Positions 35,827 through 46,921 of a stretch of 64,000 bases of DNA are shown piece by piece. A model generated the notes under the pieces. It was not told where the DNA came from and ran no database searches. It saw only the letters and a list, made by a program, of their open reading frames with translations. This DNA is from Meandrina meandrites (lineage: Eukaryota > Cnidaria > Anthozoa > Scleractinia > Meandrinidae), in NCBI GenBank assembly GCA_963693305.1, contig OY855903.1, positions 54,687,150 through 54,751,149 of the forward strand, written 5' to 3'. Numbering within the stretch: position 1 is the stretch's first letter; every line of letters starts with the position of its first letter. Made by a program: the position numbers and the translations under genes.

Positions 35827-36237
35827 CCATGACTTTTGTAATTAGCTGTTGATATGTGTAAGGACATCTATACCATTATTATAGTCTTGCGCTTGTATAC
35901 GAGCTATTCTCAGGATAAATTAATGCATACTAAAAACCTATACGGCACCTTCATAACTACATAATTACCATTCAACTTGACAGTACTGTACAAAAGAACG
36001 CGGAGTATCCGATTCATTTCCACATACAAACCTAAAGCTAAAAAATTGCGGAAAATTGGCATTATTATGTGTTAACAATATTTGTAGGAAAAGTTAGTCC
36101 ATTTCAATATTTTACAAAGGAAACTGGTTCAAAGTAAACAGCTCAAAACGGCAGTGTAATCTCTTTCTCAGACCGCTGTTTGCGTTGTCACGCAACGCTT
36201 TTTCCACTCACGAATCATTGCGTGACGACCACAGCCA
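35827..36237. other. Block D-specific stretch
   Basis: No counterpart found in block F. No coding content. Confidence 0.3.
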
Positions 36238-36690
36238 CGAGACGCTTCACCTGGGAACTACTTGCAAGGACTTTTAACGACGTTCGAAGAAAATGATGTA
36301 TTTACCGTTGTCTTAAGTTTATTGAGATTTATTCTTGACAAAAATCTCTTACAATGTGTTCTAGCCTAACAAAACAAAGAAAGTGTATAATGCTTCGGCC
36401 AATTAGGAGCAACGGAACAAAACGGCTATCTGTTTTTCGCTGATGATTGGTTTGATAAACTAGCTGCGATATTTTCGTGAACTGGAGGTTATAAGTAGAT
36501 ATCGCCAAATTTTGGCTAGAGATATCGTGTTACATGATACATTTTGACCAATCGTGCACATGGAAATATTTCATATAATTTAAAGCGTCATGATGAAAGC
36601 TTTGTCAAATTCTGAATATTAATTTATCAACCAGATTGGGAGTGTTCCGATAGTCCGCCGCTGGGATGTGCTGGATAGACCTAAGGTAAA
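36238..36690 (+). repeat. Duplicated 3'-flank segment of the PAN-type genes
   Basis: Nearly identical to 48353-48786 (gagacgcttcacctgggaac ... gagattgtccgccgctg-type end), and its right part to 60385-60556. It precedes the 3' ends of D and of the relic exons in E and F. Confidence 0.85.
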
Positions 36691-36696
36691 ATGGAA

Positions 36697-36702
36697 TTTA
36701 TT
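36697..36702 (-). promoter_or_regulatory. Polyadenylation signal for gene D
   Basis: AATAAA on the minus strand, 94 bases past the gene D stop. The same signal is kept beside the dead relic exons at 49857-49862 and near 60586. Confidence 0.5.
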
Positions 36703-36795
36703 TGTTTAAGTGATTATACAAGAGGAAATAAGGCATTTTCAACACTGGGCCGACCATATTCACTAACAAGCGAGAAAGGGAAGGTTTTTACGACC

Positions 36796-39700
36796 TTAGC
36801 GAATTCCAATGGCAGTGGCATTAAAGCCATACTTCCTCCAGCGGTCACTGGAGGTGTAACAGCCACAACCTCCAAAATGCAGCTCTGTCAAGAAGAAAAA
36901 CTTTCTTGGCATCTTGCGATCAGGATTCGTAATGGGAATTCCCTCTGAACGCCACTTCACCGCGACTCCTTTTTTTTCGAAACCACCTTTTGAACTGAGG
37001 TATTGGTGCGCAGCTCGATGGTTATGGTTTGGCAGAAAGGCAAACAAGCTGTTTGGATTTGCGTCACAATTGAAAAACTCGATGTTCACCCCATTAGATT
37101 TGAAACCTTGGGTAATGTTGTTTTTTGCAACTGATTTTGGAAGGATCCCGAGGAGGATGTATTTCTTCATGAATTTGGCGTTCATTGGTGCAGTGTAACC
37201 AGCGTAGCTGTTAGCCAAAACTCCAAAATCAGTGTTGTTGAAGTTTGGGTGGGGCTGGATCAGAGTGTAAGATTCATTTCGCCCAACCCTTTTCTGCAAC
37301 TTGAGCAACACGTTTTTCTTGTCCTTCAAGAGGGCGTCGACAATCTGCTGAGCATCTGATCTTAGAGTGAGGCTTCCAGGAAGGAAAGTGAAACCACCTC
37401 CTTCAATTTCCAGTTCGCAGTACACGTCGATGGGTTCAGCATTCGGCAAAGGATAAATCTTATACACGCCACTCATTGCTTCAGGATTGTTATGTTGAAT
37501 TTCCTTACAGCTCGTGTAACACTGAAATAAGAAATAAACACTGAAGACTGAAGTTTGTCACATATGATGAATAGTTAAAGTAAGCTCGAATAGCGAAGCA
37601 CGCGAGTGACGTCATGACTCAGACACGACTCAGACAAACAAACCGGAATGGCGGACGATTTTTCTAAAACACTTTCTAAATCAGCCGGTGTTCCTGAAAC
37701 ACTTTTTTGAAACGAAAACTTCGCCTATCTTCCCTCTGTTTCTCTCAGAGCACGCTGATGTTTTCTGAGCCTCGTGGTGTATAATCATTTGCATTCTATT
37801 TTCAAACCTCTCGAGCTTCGCCATTACTGAAGAATTAAAAGCTGAACTCGTAATAGACTAAAAATTTAATTTATAATTAGTTTGGTGTTCCGGACCATGG
37901 TACTAAGGTCTAACTGTTATCACACCACTGGTCTTGAGACCAAGAATGACAGAGTTTGTGCGTGACTCTTTCCCGGGTGACATGTAAGCATTTCATCAGT
38001 GGGTGAGGGAAGAAACAACCCTAATCTTTAAGGCCCCCTTTATACTGTGAAATGGCTGTTTAGAGAAAGCCAGTTCTATCTCGTACAAGTTATACAAATG
38101 ACCGCACTTAACAAACGTCGAGAAGTGGAAAAGATGTGCATTTAACTCATAACGACAACACATTTTCCAACAGGGGTTAGCATGAGGAACATGTGCGTTC
38201 TTGTTTAAAATAACTCTACATCTTAAACAAACGACAGAGTGTTAAAAAGACCAAAGACGGGCTGAAATTCGAACATATTAAAGCAACTCATTACCGAGAC
38301 TAACTAGACTTAAATAGGCATAAGAAATTTTATTTTTTCATCCACACCAAGGGTATATAAATCCGAAAAGATTGTGCACTAACAGTACAAAGAGCCAAGT
38401 ACTGGAAGCTGATTAGGACGAAACCGTGTTCTTTCCTGTACCAAACAATATAGCGGTAAAAACAAAACGAAAACAGTCAATAGATGTGCGCGAAAATGTG
38501 TTTTCAAAACGTGATACATCGAACTAAGGAGGTAACTTAAATATCGAATTTAAGAAACGAAACTCTGTACTGGATCACATCACTCAAGAAACGTAACTTT
38601 GCACAGACGCAGAATCAGTATTTCTAAAGTAATATCATGGGTGACAAATTACTCCTTAATTTTGGCGCGAAATTTCAGCGCTAATTTATAATTTCACATG
38701 TGAAATTATAAAATTGCCATGGCAACGTTTCAATGTTTCAGTGGCAAGATGACGTACAGGCTTTTAAAAGATGATCGTAAAGCTTAAACTTTGCACATTT
38801 TCGCTTGAATTTCACCTTGGCCAGTTTGTTTGGTCGTGTTATAAACTTTTAGCGATAACATGAATGGCATTGAGCGGAATTTTAAGCGTTTTACACGGGC
38901 GTCGTTACGAGCCGGTTCGCTCATCACGATACAATAAACAAGTTACGAAACTACGACTGTAGGCGTAATTTGTCACCTATGATATTAAAAGGTAACCAAA
39001 TGGTATACTCGTGAAATTAGGAAATAATTTCACTTGCGTTTTGTCAAAATTCTAATAATTTCCCGAGCCTTCAGGCGAGGGAAATTATTAGAATTTTGAC
39101 AAAACGCAAGTGAAATTATTTCCTAATTTCACTCGTCGCCATTTGATTACCCATACAAATATTATCAAGAAAACATATTCTGCAACAGCTTTATTTTATA
39201 AAAAGACGAATGAAGCCGGCGTCATATAAACGGAAGCAATTTGCATATTCACAGAGTACTCCAGACCCTATTCTTTCAGAGCCTAACATCTAGAGAGCTT
39301 GAAACGCACTTTACTTGAACAGTGCACGTCCTACGGAGTAGCAAAGTCGAATAATCAAGAACTTATCCGTCTCAATCAGCTCCAAACCTTCACATTGGTT
39401 TTAGCCTTCCAGAGAACGGAGATTCAATCCCTATGCTTTCTGCCTGTTGCCCGGCTCAAACAATACGTTAATCCACAAACGGCCTTTATTTGCTGTCTTC
39501 GAAGAAAAATAACCGACAGCATGTTCTTGAAGAATACATAAAGTGTAACAACGAATAGCAAGTGCTGGACTCTCTCCAGCATCTTGACTGCTAGAAAGGG
39601 GACACATGTTATAATATACTCTTCCGTCGGAGAGGGCGACAAGTAAGACTTCCGTTACAAATAGACACACCAGAATACCCAGAGGGTAATATTATTATTA

Positions 39701-40037
39701 AATTGTGGTTCGTAAAACTAACCTTTCCTTCCCTAATCTGCTGAAACACGAAGCCCTTCGTGTAGATGAGGGACGTATCTCTGTCGCACAAGTCTTCAAC
39801 TCCACAGTGATTCAATTCACACAGACCATTGGCGTCTGCTGATCTCTCGTAGTTGTACGAGATGCATCTTGGTTCATCATGACAGGCCTGAATACAGTTG
39901 AACCAGTCTCTGGCGTATAACTGTTGAAAAACATGACCGACCAAAACATGGTTGTTCTCTGTTACCGGATGGAAGGCAGTTGCTTTTCCCTGAAGAAGCG
40001 CAACAAAGAATTTGAGTAAAACCACGCTCTTTAACAT
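36796..40037 (-). CDS. Gene D: secreted PAN/Apple + novel C-terminal module
   Basis: Exons 40037-39723 (105 codons) and 37521-36796, joined in phase 0 at QQIREGK|CYTSCKEIQ (donor gttagt, acceptor cttatttcag); 346 residues. Signal peptide MLKSVVLLKFFVALLQGKATA, then a PAN/Apple domain at about residues 30-100 with cysteines at 48, 52, 58, 73, 78 and 84 (WFNCIQACHDEPRC, GLCELNHCGVEDLC). The C-terminal module has VYCEL, FFNCDANPNSLFAFLPN, HFGGCGCYTSSDRW and ends NATAIGIR. Its last exon looks ancestral for the D/E/F group, since the relics in blocks E and F match its 3' end. An in-frame upstream Met (to 40112) exists, but the chosen one gives a proper signal peptide. The 2.2-kb intron contains a MITE and a large foldback. 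Probably an extracellular matrix or recognition protein; resemblance to coral skeletal-organic-matrix proteins is a recollection only. Confidence 0.83.
38631..38986. mobile_element. MITE in the gene D intron, about 356 bp
   Basis: Ends ATATCATGGGTGACAAAT and its imperfect reverse complement (atttgtcacctatgatat). The flanking intron aligns with blocks E and F, where this segment is absent. A 24-base perfect palindrome (TATAATTTCACA mirrored) lies inside at 38687-38710. Confidence 0.68.
38991..39152. repeat. Large foldback (inverted repeat), about 70-bp arms
   Basis: Left arm from ggtaaccaaatgg through taataatttccc, a 14-base centre, and a right arm that is its reverse complement; about 53 inner bases pair perfectly, with a few mismatches at the outer end. 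Immediately adjacent to the MITE at 38631-38986 and absent from blocks E and F. Confidence 0.85.
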
Positions 40038-41172
40038 CGCAATTTCGAAAACACAGCAAAAACGTACACCGGCAAAACTTGAATAACTGTCTGACACCTG
40101 CTCAATAGCCAACTGTTATTATTCAATGCGTTATCCATCCTTTGGTAAATTGTACTTATTAGGACAGAATATTCTGCTTACCTTGGTTGGTCAAAAGTGT
40201 GTGTCCAAACATAAAGAGCTCCATAATTGGCTAGACATGATCAACACGACACAATGTCACTTGACAATGGTCTAGTCTAATTTTATAACTCATTAATAAA
40301 GGCACCTGAATTTTCGACTGCTTGTTTTCTTTGTCGGCATTCTTTTTTTTAATAGTTCATGTTAAAATTATTTATTCAACTTCGGTAGGCTATTTAGTGC
40401 AATGTGGCATTTTGAAACAACCGGCTATGTGAGGCTATGAGAGCTGCCCCCCAACAATTTTGTTCTCAAGCTTTCTTTCTACCAAAAGATAAAAAATAGA
40501 CTTAATCGTGATCTGAATAACATGCTGCTAGTACAAAAAAGGAATAACTTACTCGTTAACATGCAAATACGTTGAGCACACTTTGTTTACTTAGAATTCG
40601 CCTTGGGAATTGAAACGGAAATCGGATGAAGCTTAAAACCTCTTTTACTTCATTTAACTAAAACTCATGAAGAACACCTCATTCGACAAATTCGGATGAT
40701 ATTGTCATATAATTACTAAATGCATCACAACAAGATTCGTGCGGGGGCATCAAAATTTCATTGCTTAAATATTACAGACAAGTAGCAAACCCGAAAAAAA
40801 GAACGGGGGAATGGTTAGGGTCGGTGGGTTGAACTCACTTACAAAGACGCTAATGAAGACAATGAAATGGCGATACTTTTGCAAACACGTAAAACACTGA
40901 GGAAGTCTTTATTGTACATCTCCTTTTATGATGACATAGCGTGAAGAAAACTCGAAGCGACAAGTAATTGATGCTTAGCTCACATTAAAATAAACCGCGA
41001 AAAAATTTCCGTCGACCGTTGATGATCAGTTACGTATACATTACTCGCAATTATGCCTTGTAGGTCCGTCGTGTTTGATAACTTACAAGGTAACTTCTTC
41101 GCTTATCTTCCAAGAACAGAATGTAAAGATCTATGATAAACCTTATTTGGTGTAGGCATCTGTTGTTCTTAC
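40038..41172. repeat. 5' flank of gene D, duplicated in block E
   Basis: Aligns with 56544-57657 (tggttggtcaaaagtgtgtg, gcgatacttttgcaaacacg, gtcgaccgttgatgatca, ggtgtaggcatctgttgttc). Shared promoter sequence for D and E is expected within it, but I see no firm TATA box. Confidence 0.8.
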
Positions 41173-41181
41173 GAAATACAC

Positions 41182-41397
41182 CAACGTATTGATGAACACA
41201 GGTTCTCCGCAATCGGAAAGCATTTAAAGAACGATCACGGCCTTTATAACTTCGACGACCTTGCCAATAATTTTTCCGTCCTAAAGAAATGCAACGGAAA
41301 ACTGGATTGTTTGATTTACGAAATGCTGTTTATTAGAAAGAAGAAACCTAGCCTGAACACGCAATCGGATTCCATCCGCGCGAAACTATTTGTTTAA
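41182..41397 (+). mobile_element. Penelope-like retroelement: C-terminus of the endonuclease ORF
   Basis: Open frame reading QRIDEHRFSAIGKHLKNDHG, then FSVLKKCNGKLDCLIYEMLF, IRKKKPSLNTQSDSIRAKLF and V-stop. This is the C-terminal part of the GIY-YIG endonuclease region as found in Penelope-like elements. The upstream part is missing, so the copy is 5'-truncated exactly at the insertion point. A hairpin followed by GAAACG (41478-41500) lies just downstream. Confidence 0.72.
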
Positions 41398-42212
41398 ACA
41401 AATATGTTAATGAATAATCACACCTCTCACCGCATATATAACACTGTTGAACCGTTATTTTATTATCACTTGATAATGATGTCATGAAGACATCGAAACG
41501 TTGTGTAAAATTTCTATCGCTCATTACGACTGTTTTTGCGTATGCAAAACGGGAGTTATGGAATGAGTGGTGATTCGAAGCCATCCTTCCTTCACACCTT
41601 CAGTCGATCAGATGTAAACCAAAGGCCGTTGACAGATGGTTGGCAGACCTACATGTAACGCCACTCTCAGTTTGACGTTGCGGTTTATTAAGACCGATGA
41701 CAGACCACTGTACTTTACGCGCTAATGGTTTTGTTTTGATGGGTATGTGATGATAATTTGAAAATCGATTGTGAACATATTTTATTTTTATTTTACCTTA
41801 AATCAGGTGTATGTTGTTTCTGCCCTATAGAAAAATCAACAGAATTTTCTTAAGTTTGCATGTGACGGTGAAAGCGAAATTGAAAGCGAAGTTTGTGTAA
41901 TCGCTAGCTGACAGAAGATTATTAGTGTCACGCGACAAAGGTCAACCTAGCCGATTTCAAAATAAATTTTATGCGACGCTTAATCTTCACAGCAATCAAA
42001 CCTGCTCATGGCACTATCAAAACACATTCCGGAAATTGAACGTCAATCGTAAACGCTGTACAGAGAAAAGAGTGTACACACGCTAGCACGAAAACACGCA
42101 AACAACACGCAAACTTGAATTTGTCTGCTTGGAACTTGCTTCTTTAATTCCCAATGCAAATCAAAATGAACTAGACGCTTAACTGCGTGTACTCGGGCTT
42201 CTCTTTAAAAAA

Positions 42213-42716
42213 TTAACTTGGATCACGCTGTTTACATAACCTCACACGGCAATAATTATAGTAAACATACTTCGCATTGCGAGATCTCATGTCTTTTCTC
42301 GCTTTTATTGTCACCATTGAATAATTGTTTACATTTCCGGTTGAGTAAATAGCTTTGTCTAAGATATCACAATCATCAAATGCCGAAATAACAACATTCT
42401 CTACATAGCCATCTACATACGACATGAAGTGCTGGACAAGAGCATATGCTGTTACAATAATTGAAACGATAAAAACAAAGCAAGATAAACCCAATGAAAC
42501 AAAAAAAGAAAAAGCAAAAATTGAAAGAAAGAATATAGTTACCCAAAAGCTGCTTGAAGTACTCATTTCGTTTTTCGTTTCTTCTTTTAGAGCGCAACTA
42601 AGCTTAAATATGGTGTCCATTGCATCTTCGATAAGATTCTTCTTCGCAATGCTTGAGTGCTCAACAGCGTCAGTTCCCGCAAGTATTGATGATTCTCTTA
42701 ACGTTTCAAACTCCAT
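42213..42716 (-). CDS. Hypothetical membrane protein, 167 residues
   Basis: Single open frame from ATG 42716 to the stop at 42213. An N-terminal polar part (acidic and Ser/Thr-rich, about residues 1-55) is followed by two adjoining hydrophobic segments (FWVTIFFLSIFAFSFFVSLG and CFVFIVSIIVTAYALVQHF), then a polar, basic, Cys-containing tail. No family recognised. It sits inside the 5.1-kb insertion next to a TIR element, so it could belong to a mobile element or be a chance frame. Against chance: length in AT-rich DNA and orderly polar-hydrophobic-polar design. No introns or promoter elements can be supported. Confidence 0.35.
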   Translation of the reverse strand: MEFETLRESSILAGTDAVEHSSIAKKNLIEDAMDTIFKLSCALKEETKNEMSTSSSFWVTIFFLSIFAFSFFVSLGLSCFVFIVSIIVTAYALVQHFMSYVDGYVENVVISAFDDCDILDKAIYSTGNVNNYSMVTIKARKDMRSRNAKYVYYNYCRVRLCKQRDPS

Positions 42717-42845
42717 TATATAGATAGCTCACTATAAAATCTAGGCTTCTGATAAAGGTTTCACTCGGAAGAGTTCGCTCGTAAAGTTCTCTCGTATAAA
42801 GTTCATGCACCTTCCCGCTCCGAAGTAGTCATCAACATGTTTCAG

Positions 42846-44055
42846 TGTAGTCTCCTTCGCAGCCGTTTTTAGTGTCGTCACGCAATGCTCCTCCCCACAA
42901 ACGGCTGCTCACATTCGAACAACATTCCTTTCCTCTGTTTCAACCAATCACCATTCGGGTTCCATATTTCGAGAACTGTGCGCGCCAAAGAAATCTAACC
43001 AATCATTTTGCTTGTTTTATCTTTGAGTTCATAGCTTTCAAAATAGCGACCCTTGAAGAAATGTTTCATGTTGTCAGAAAGACATTTCAAATTTCTAGCT
43101 TATTGTGGTTTTCAATAACATACGAACTCTGAAATTCAACCTCAACTAACGTTTTTATATTGGTTTACGGTTTTCGCAACCGTCAACCTTCTAAGTGGAC
43201 CTCTCAGGAAACACAAGTTAACTTACAGCAAGGTCAAAAGGTCACGTCTGTCAGCTGTGATTGGTAGATTTCGATCCATTTTGTTTGTTTCTGTTTTTCA
43301 AGGTTCGTTGCCTGATGACGGCTGCGGAAAAAAAGTCGTCGAGATTTCGCATGTTATTGAAAGGCGCAATAAACGCACAGCAAAAAGCTGGAATTGGGAA
43401 AATCGTTGAAGAAAGAAAGGATGTTTTTGTCAACCTACCGACAGGTTCGGAAAATCTCGGGCTGCAGCATCAGAAAAAGCATACGTGATATCGATCGGAA
43501 ATTGTAAAAACAATTCGAGGTTTTCTCACGGCATGCAGCTGCAGCGGTTTCTCCATTGTCACGGTCGTTCTCAATGCTAAATAAGCGTTATGTTCTCGTA
43601 AGTTCACGATCCTTGTAGAGTCCCTTCAATTCATGTTTGAGCCCTCCAAGATGAATGCCTTTTTGAACATGACAAGTCGTCTTTAGCAAAGCTTTACAAA
43701 GTGAACTCGCTGGTCGCTGAATATTACATGTAAACTGCTCACATTCACATCCGGACATGAACAAATAACCGCCGGTAAATCGAAATATATAATCTTTTCT
43801 TTTTTCTGAACTACAGTGGAGCAAATAAAGCGACGATCACTTTGCAGAGCTTTCTTTGGCGCCTCATACATTGGAGAAACTCCGATCCTTTGCGCAACAC
43901 TTGAGTGCGCGGGAAAACCCATGTTGATTACATTACCTTGTACTCTGATTGGTCACATAAGAAACAAAGGGAAAGGAATGTTGTTCAAATGTGAGCAGCC
44001 GTTTGTGGGGAGGAGCGTTCCGTGACGACACTAAAAACGGCTGCGAGGGAGACTA
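42846..44055. mobile_element. TIR element, about 1.2 kb, with RecQ-helicase-like remnant
   Basis: Long terminal inverted repeats of about 105 bases: left gcagccgtttttagtgtcgt ... caacattcctttcc; the right end (43947-44055) is its reverse complement. Between them, at about 43340-43485, a plus-strand frame reads AQQKAGIGKIVEERKDVFVNLPTGSENLG, which resembles the RecQ-type helicase motif I region (Q-motif to Walker A), with the GKS decayed to ENL. Probably a deletion derivative of a larger transposon. Confidence 0.6.
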
Positions 44056-44689
44056 GTTTCAGTGTGGGTGTACAATCGATTTCGCGTTCTAGAAATCACA
44101 CTAAATATTTCAACCTTTACAATCTTTGAGATTCCACCGAAAAGAGAGTCAAACGAGACAGCTTCGTACCGTGTATCGCTTTTCACTTTATCACCTCGTG
44201 TCGACCTCGTGCCTCCCTGCAATAAAACACGTCCCCGTCCGCTGACCTTTTCCTACGCATACTCATATCTTGCGCAAGCGCAGAAGACGTCAGAGGGCGA
44301 TTTGCGCCGGGATAATAAACCCCGTTTGTAGAAGCCCGAGTAAAAACAACGTAAACCCGTATAGATCTTTACAAATCATGCATGTATAACGGCCGGCAGC
44401 CGCTACTAGCTACTCGAGCGATCAAAGCTCAAAGTTGCAGAACGACAGATGCGCGGATCGATAAAAGCGATCATATATTTCCAAGCACGCATAAAAATAC
44501 AGAGAAGAAAACAACTTGCCTCCAAAGTTATGCAGATGTCCACGCAATCGAATTCAACCAAAAATTCGTTCCACGTGTCACCGACTCCATCACAAAATCA
44601 GACTTTGCGGCTCAAATTTACAATCATCGGCGAAGAAATCATTGCAACGACATCAACAATATATTTAGCCGTACAAACGTTGTACAACT

Positions 44690-44900
44690 CAGCAAAGCCA
44701 CTGGGAGCTGCGCTCAAAAAGCTAAGATTCTCGCTGTGACTGCAGAGTTTACTGTACTGACTGTAATCAACGCATTGCGAAAGATCTATTTTAATCGAGA
44801 ATACAAAAGGGTTTGACAGATGGTTGACAGACGTAACGCAACTCCTGTAGTTTCGGGTCTTTTGGCATGACAATTTCGTGTTCCGGCTTGTAACAGTCTA
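44690..44900 (+). repeat. Dispersed repeat fragment (pairs with 58880-59110)
   Basis: ttgacagatggttgacagac...cgggtcttttggcatg recurs in reverse complement at about 58905-58975. A related phrase (gttgacagatggttggcagac) is at 41629. No coding content can be supported, though a 144-codon frame overlaps (44382-44816). Confidence 0.55.
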
Positions 44901-45387
44901 GGGTGCGAATGTAGACGTTTGTATAGCGCAATCGCTTTTATCAAACCGTCCAAGTACAAAATTAGCGTTTAATAAAATTTATTTTTAATTCTGTTCATTT
45001 TGCCGTTGACCTTTGTTGTCGTTTGTAGCATACAGTATTTGACACCCATAATGTTCACTTTGCTGGAGATTACAGGCCACTCATTTGTTGCGCAACGAAC
45101 CACAAAGGACAACCAGTTGCCGTGTCTTTATTTTATTTACCAAATAGGTTGATATCATTGTGCTTGCTACTAATGGATCGGTGTAGAAGTTTTTACTAGA
45201 GTTATTTTCTCTAATCTAGACCCCGAACTCCAACGTTGTCAGGTGTGACCCCAAATCCTCATTTATTAATAATTCATTTTCCGAGTTCAGTAGCTCATTG
45301 CCACTTCCAAAATAAACGGCACGCAATGTGCATGCAGAAGCGATGACGTTTCACAAGAGGTCTTTAAGAATTTTCAGGAAATTTGAC

Positions 45388-45995
45388 ACAACTTCTGTGT
45401 TGAATGATTGTTCGACAAAAGTTGCGTTATGTTGCAGGGAGATATGATACCGACGACATATGATACAAGGTCAAACGCTGTCTTGAAATTGTTGAGCCCT
45501 TTTGTTTTAAAAAAAACTAAAGATTTCTGTTTACTAAATCTTATAAAACACATCAAATATAATTAGTCTCTTTCACTTATACTTAGAATTAGTCCTTTCT
45601 AACTGCCCGGGTGTATTTTGCTTTAAGTTCTACGCAGTGCTTTCTTGTTGAGTTAAACTTGATTTCTTTTCTACTGACGTTTATTCCTGAACAACTTCTG
45701 TGTTGAATGACTGTTTGACAAAAGCTGTGTTATCTTGTAGCGCGACATCCGATACTGACGACATACGATACAAGGTCAAACGCTGTCTTGAAAATGTTTA
45801 GCCCTTTTCTTTTAAAAAATGTAAAGATTTCTGTTTACTAAATCTAATAAAACACATCAAATATAATTTGTGTCTTTCGTTTATACATAGAATCGGTCCT
45901 TTCTAACTGCCCGGGAGTATTTTGCTTTGAGTTCTACGCCGTGATTTCTTGTTGAGTTTTACTTGAATTCTTTTCTACTGACGTTTATCCCTGAA
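45388..45995 (+). repeat. Tandem duplication, 303-bp period
   Basis: Two head-to-tail units, from acaacttctgtgttgaatga at 45388 and at 45691, alignable to the end (ctactgacgtttat(t/c)cctga). Roughly 90% identical by eye. Confidence 0.88.
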
Positions 45996-46204
45996 GTTAG
46001 TTCCAAATTCTATTCGGTTCTAGAAAGATCGGCCGATTGCAGCAGACAACAGATCCCGTCCACTCGCACGACGACAACAACAAGAACACAAACCATGCAC
46101 CTAGTTCCCAATGCTCTTCGGTTCAATTCAGGGAGTAATCGCGCTCACACCTTAACACCAAAAATTCCATAAATTCCATCGCTTTTCCGCTTTACAGCAT
46201 CAAC

Positions 46205-46231
46205 CGATGACGTCATTCTATGACGTCATCG
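46205..46231. promoter_or_regulatory. Palindrome with two CRE sites
   Basis: A perfect inverted repeat with 12-base arms and a 3-base centre containing TGACGTCA twice, the consensus for CREB/ATF-type bZIP factors. No adjacent gene is known, so it may be fortuitous or part of a mobile element end. Confidence 0.45.
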
Positions 46232-46279
46232 CTCAAAAACAGTCGTTGCACATAGTGCCTTTGATTTTTATTTTGAAAT

Positions 46280-46870
46280 GAAATACAAACAGAAGCAGAA
46301 AATGTCCTTTATTCAAATTCGAGGGGGTAAACACTTTCACAAGACAGGTGGTTGTTAGATAGATTTAAACAAAGTTGAAACACGCCAAATGACTACATTA
46401 CTATTGCGGGTGCACCTTCTTCTCCGAAATAAGATAAAAAAAATTGGAAACTTCTCCTCGCTGCCTGTGGGGCACGTTCTGCCGTGCACATTATCAGTTT
46501 AGGTACTTTAGATTTAGAGACGCAAAGAACATAAGAACTTTAAGAGATGGACTGCTTCCTGTCCCTTTTTGTTTTCTCTTTCTCTCCCGCTTGCCTGGCT
46601 GAAAAAGGAGAGCTATTAAAAAAAATAAGTAATCTACATAAGAGTTCCAATATGCCCTTTCATTTTTCACTTAATTTTCAAAAGGTTTGCTTTCAAAATG
46701 TATTTTGAAAAGCACTCACATACTTTTCATTTATTCAGACCTTATTACCGTGTTTACATGAAACGCCAAATGAAAACAGCTTTTGTCCAATTTATTATTT
46801 TGTGAGTCCAATTTACCATGTCAGCAGGTTAGGCTACTGAACTGGATAATTGGTATATTGTTTCCTTTAC
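46280..46870 (+). repeat. Continuation of block D, duplicated at 57658-58215
   Basis: aaacagaagcagaaaatgtc ... ccttacatgaaacgcc-type text through gtcagcaggttaggctactg matches 57658-58215. This resumes the alignment interrupted by the 5.1-kb insertion. Confidence 0.82.
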
Positions 46871-46921
46871 TAAGTTTTCAAGTCGGAAACTACACTACGA
46901 TCACACCTAGTATGGCCGAAA

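Larger units (their letters stand above)
41181..46279. mobile_element. About 5.1-kb insertion flanked by 8-bp direct repeats
   Basis: The direct repeats GAAATACA at 41173-41180 and 46280-46287 flank this stretch. Block E has the uninterrupted site (GAAATGCA, 57658-57665), with matching sequence on both sides. The interior is composite: a Penelope-like 3' end, a TIR element, a 167-residue open frame, a tandem duplication and a CRE palindrome. It may be one large element or nested insertions. Confidence 0.65.

Noticed and set aside
37522..39722. Possible extra EGF-like exon between PAN and last exon
   Set aside because: Searched by eye for a spaced cysteine exon in phase 0 and found none; the PAN and last exons already join in phase.
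39723..40112. Upstream in-frame Met for the PAN exons of D and E
   Set aside because: The extension (MAIEQVSDSYSSF...) precedes a good signal peptide that starts at the inner Met; a start there would bury the leader.
44382..44816. 144-codon plus-strand frame
   Set aside because: Overlaps a dispersed repeat that is also found at 58.9 kb in a different reading context; no family match.
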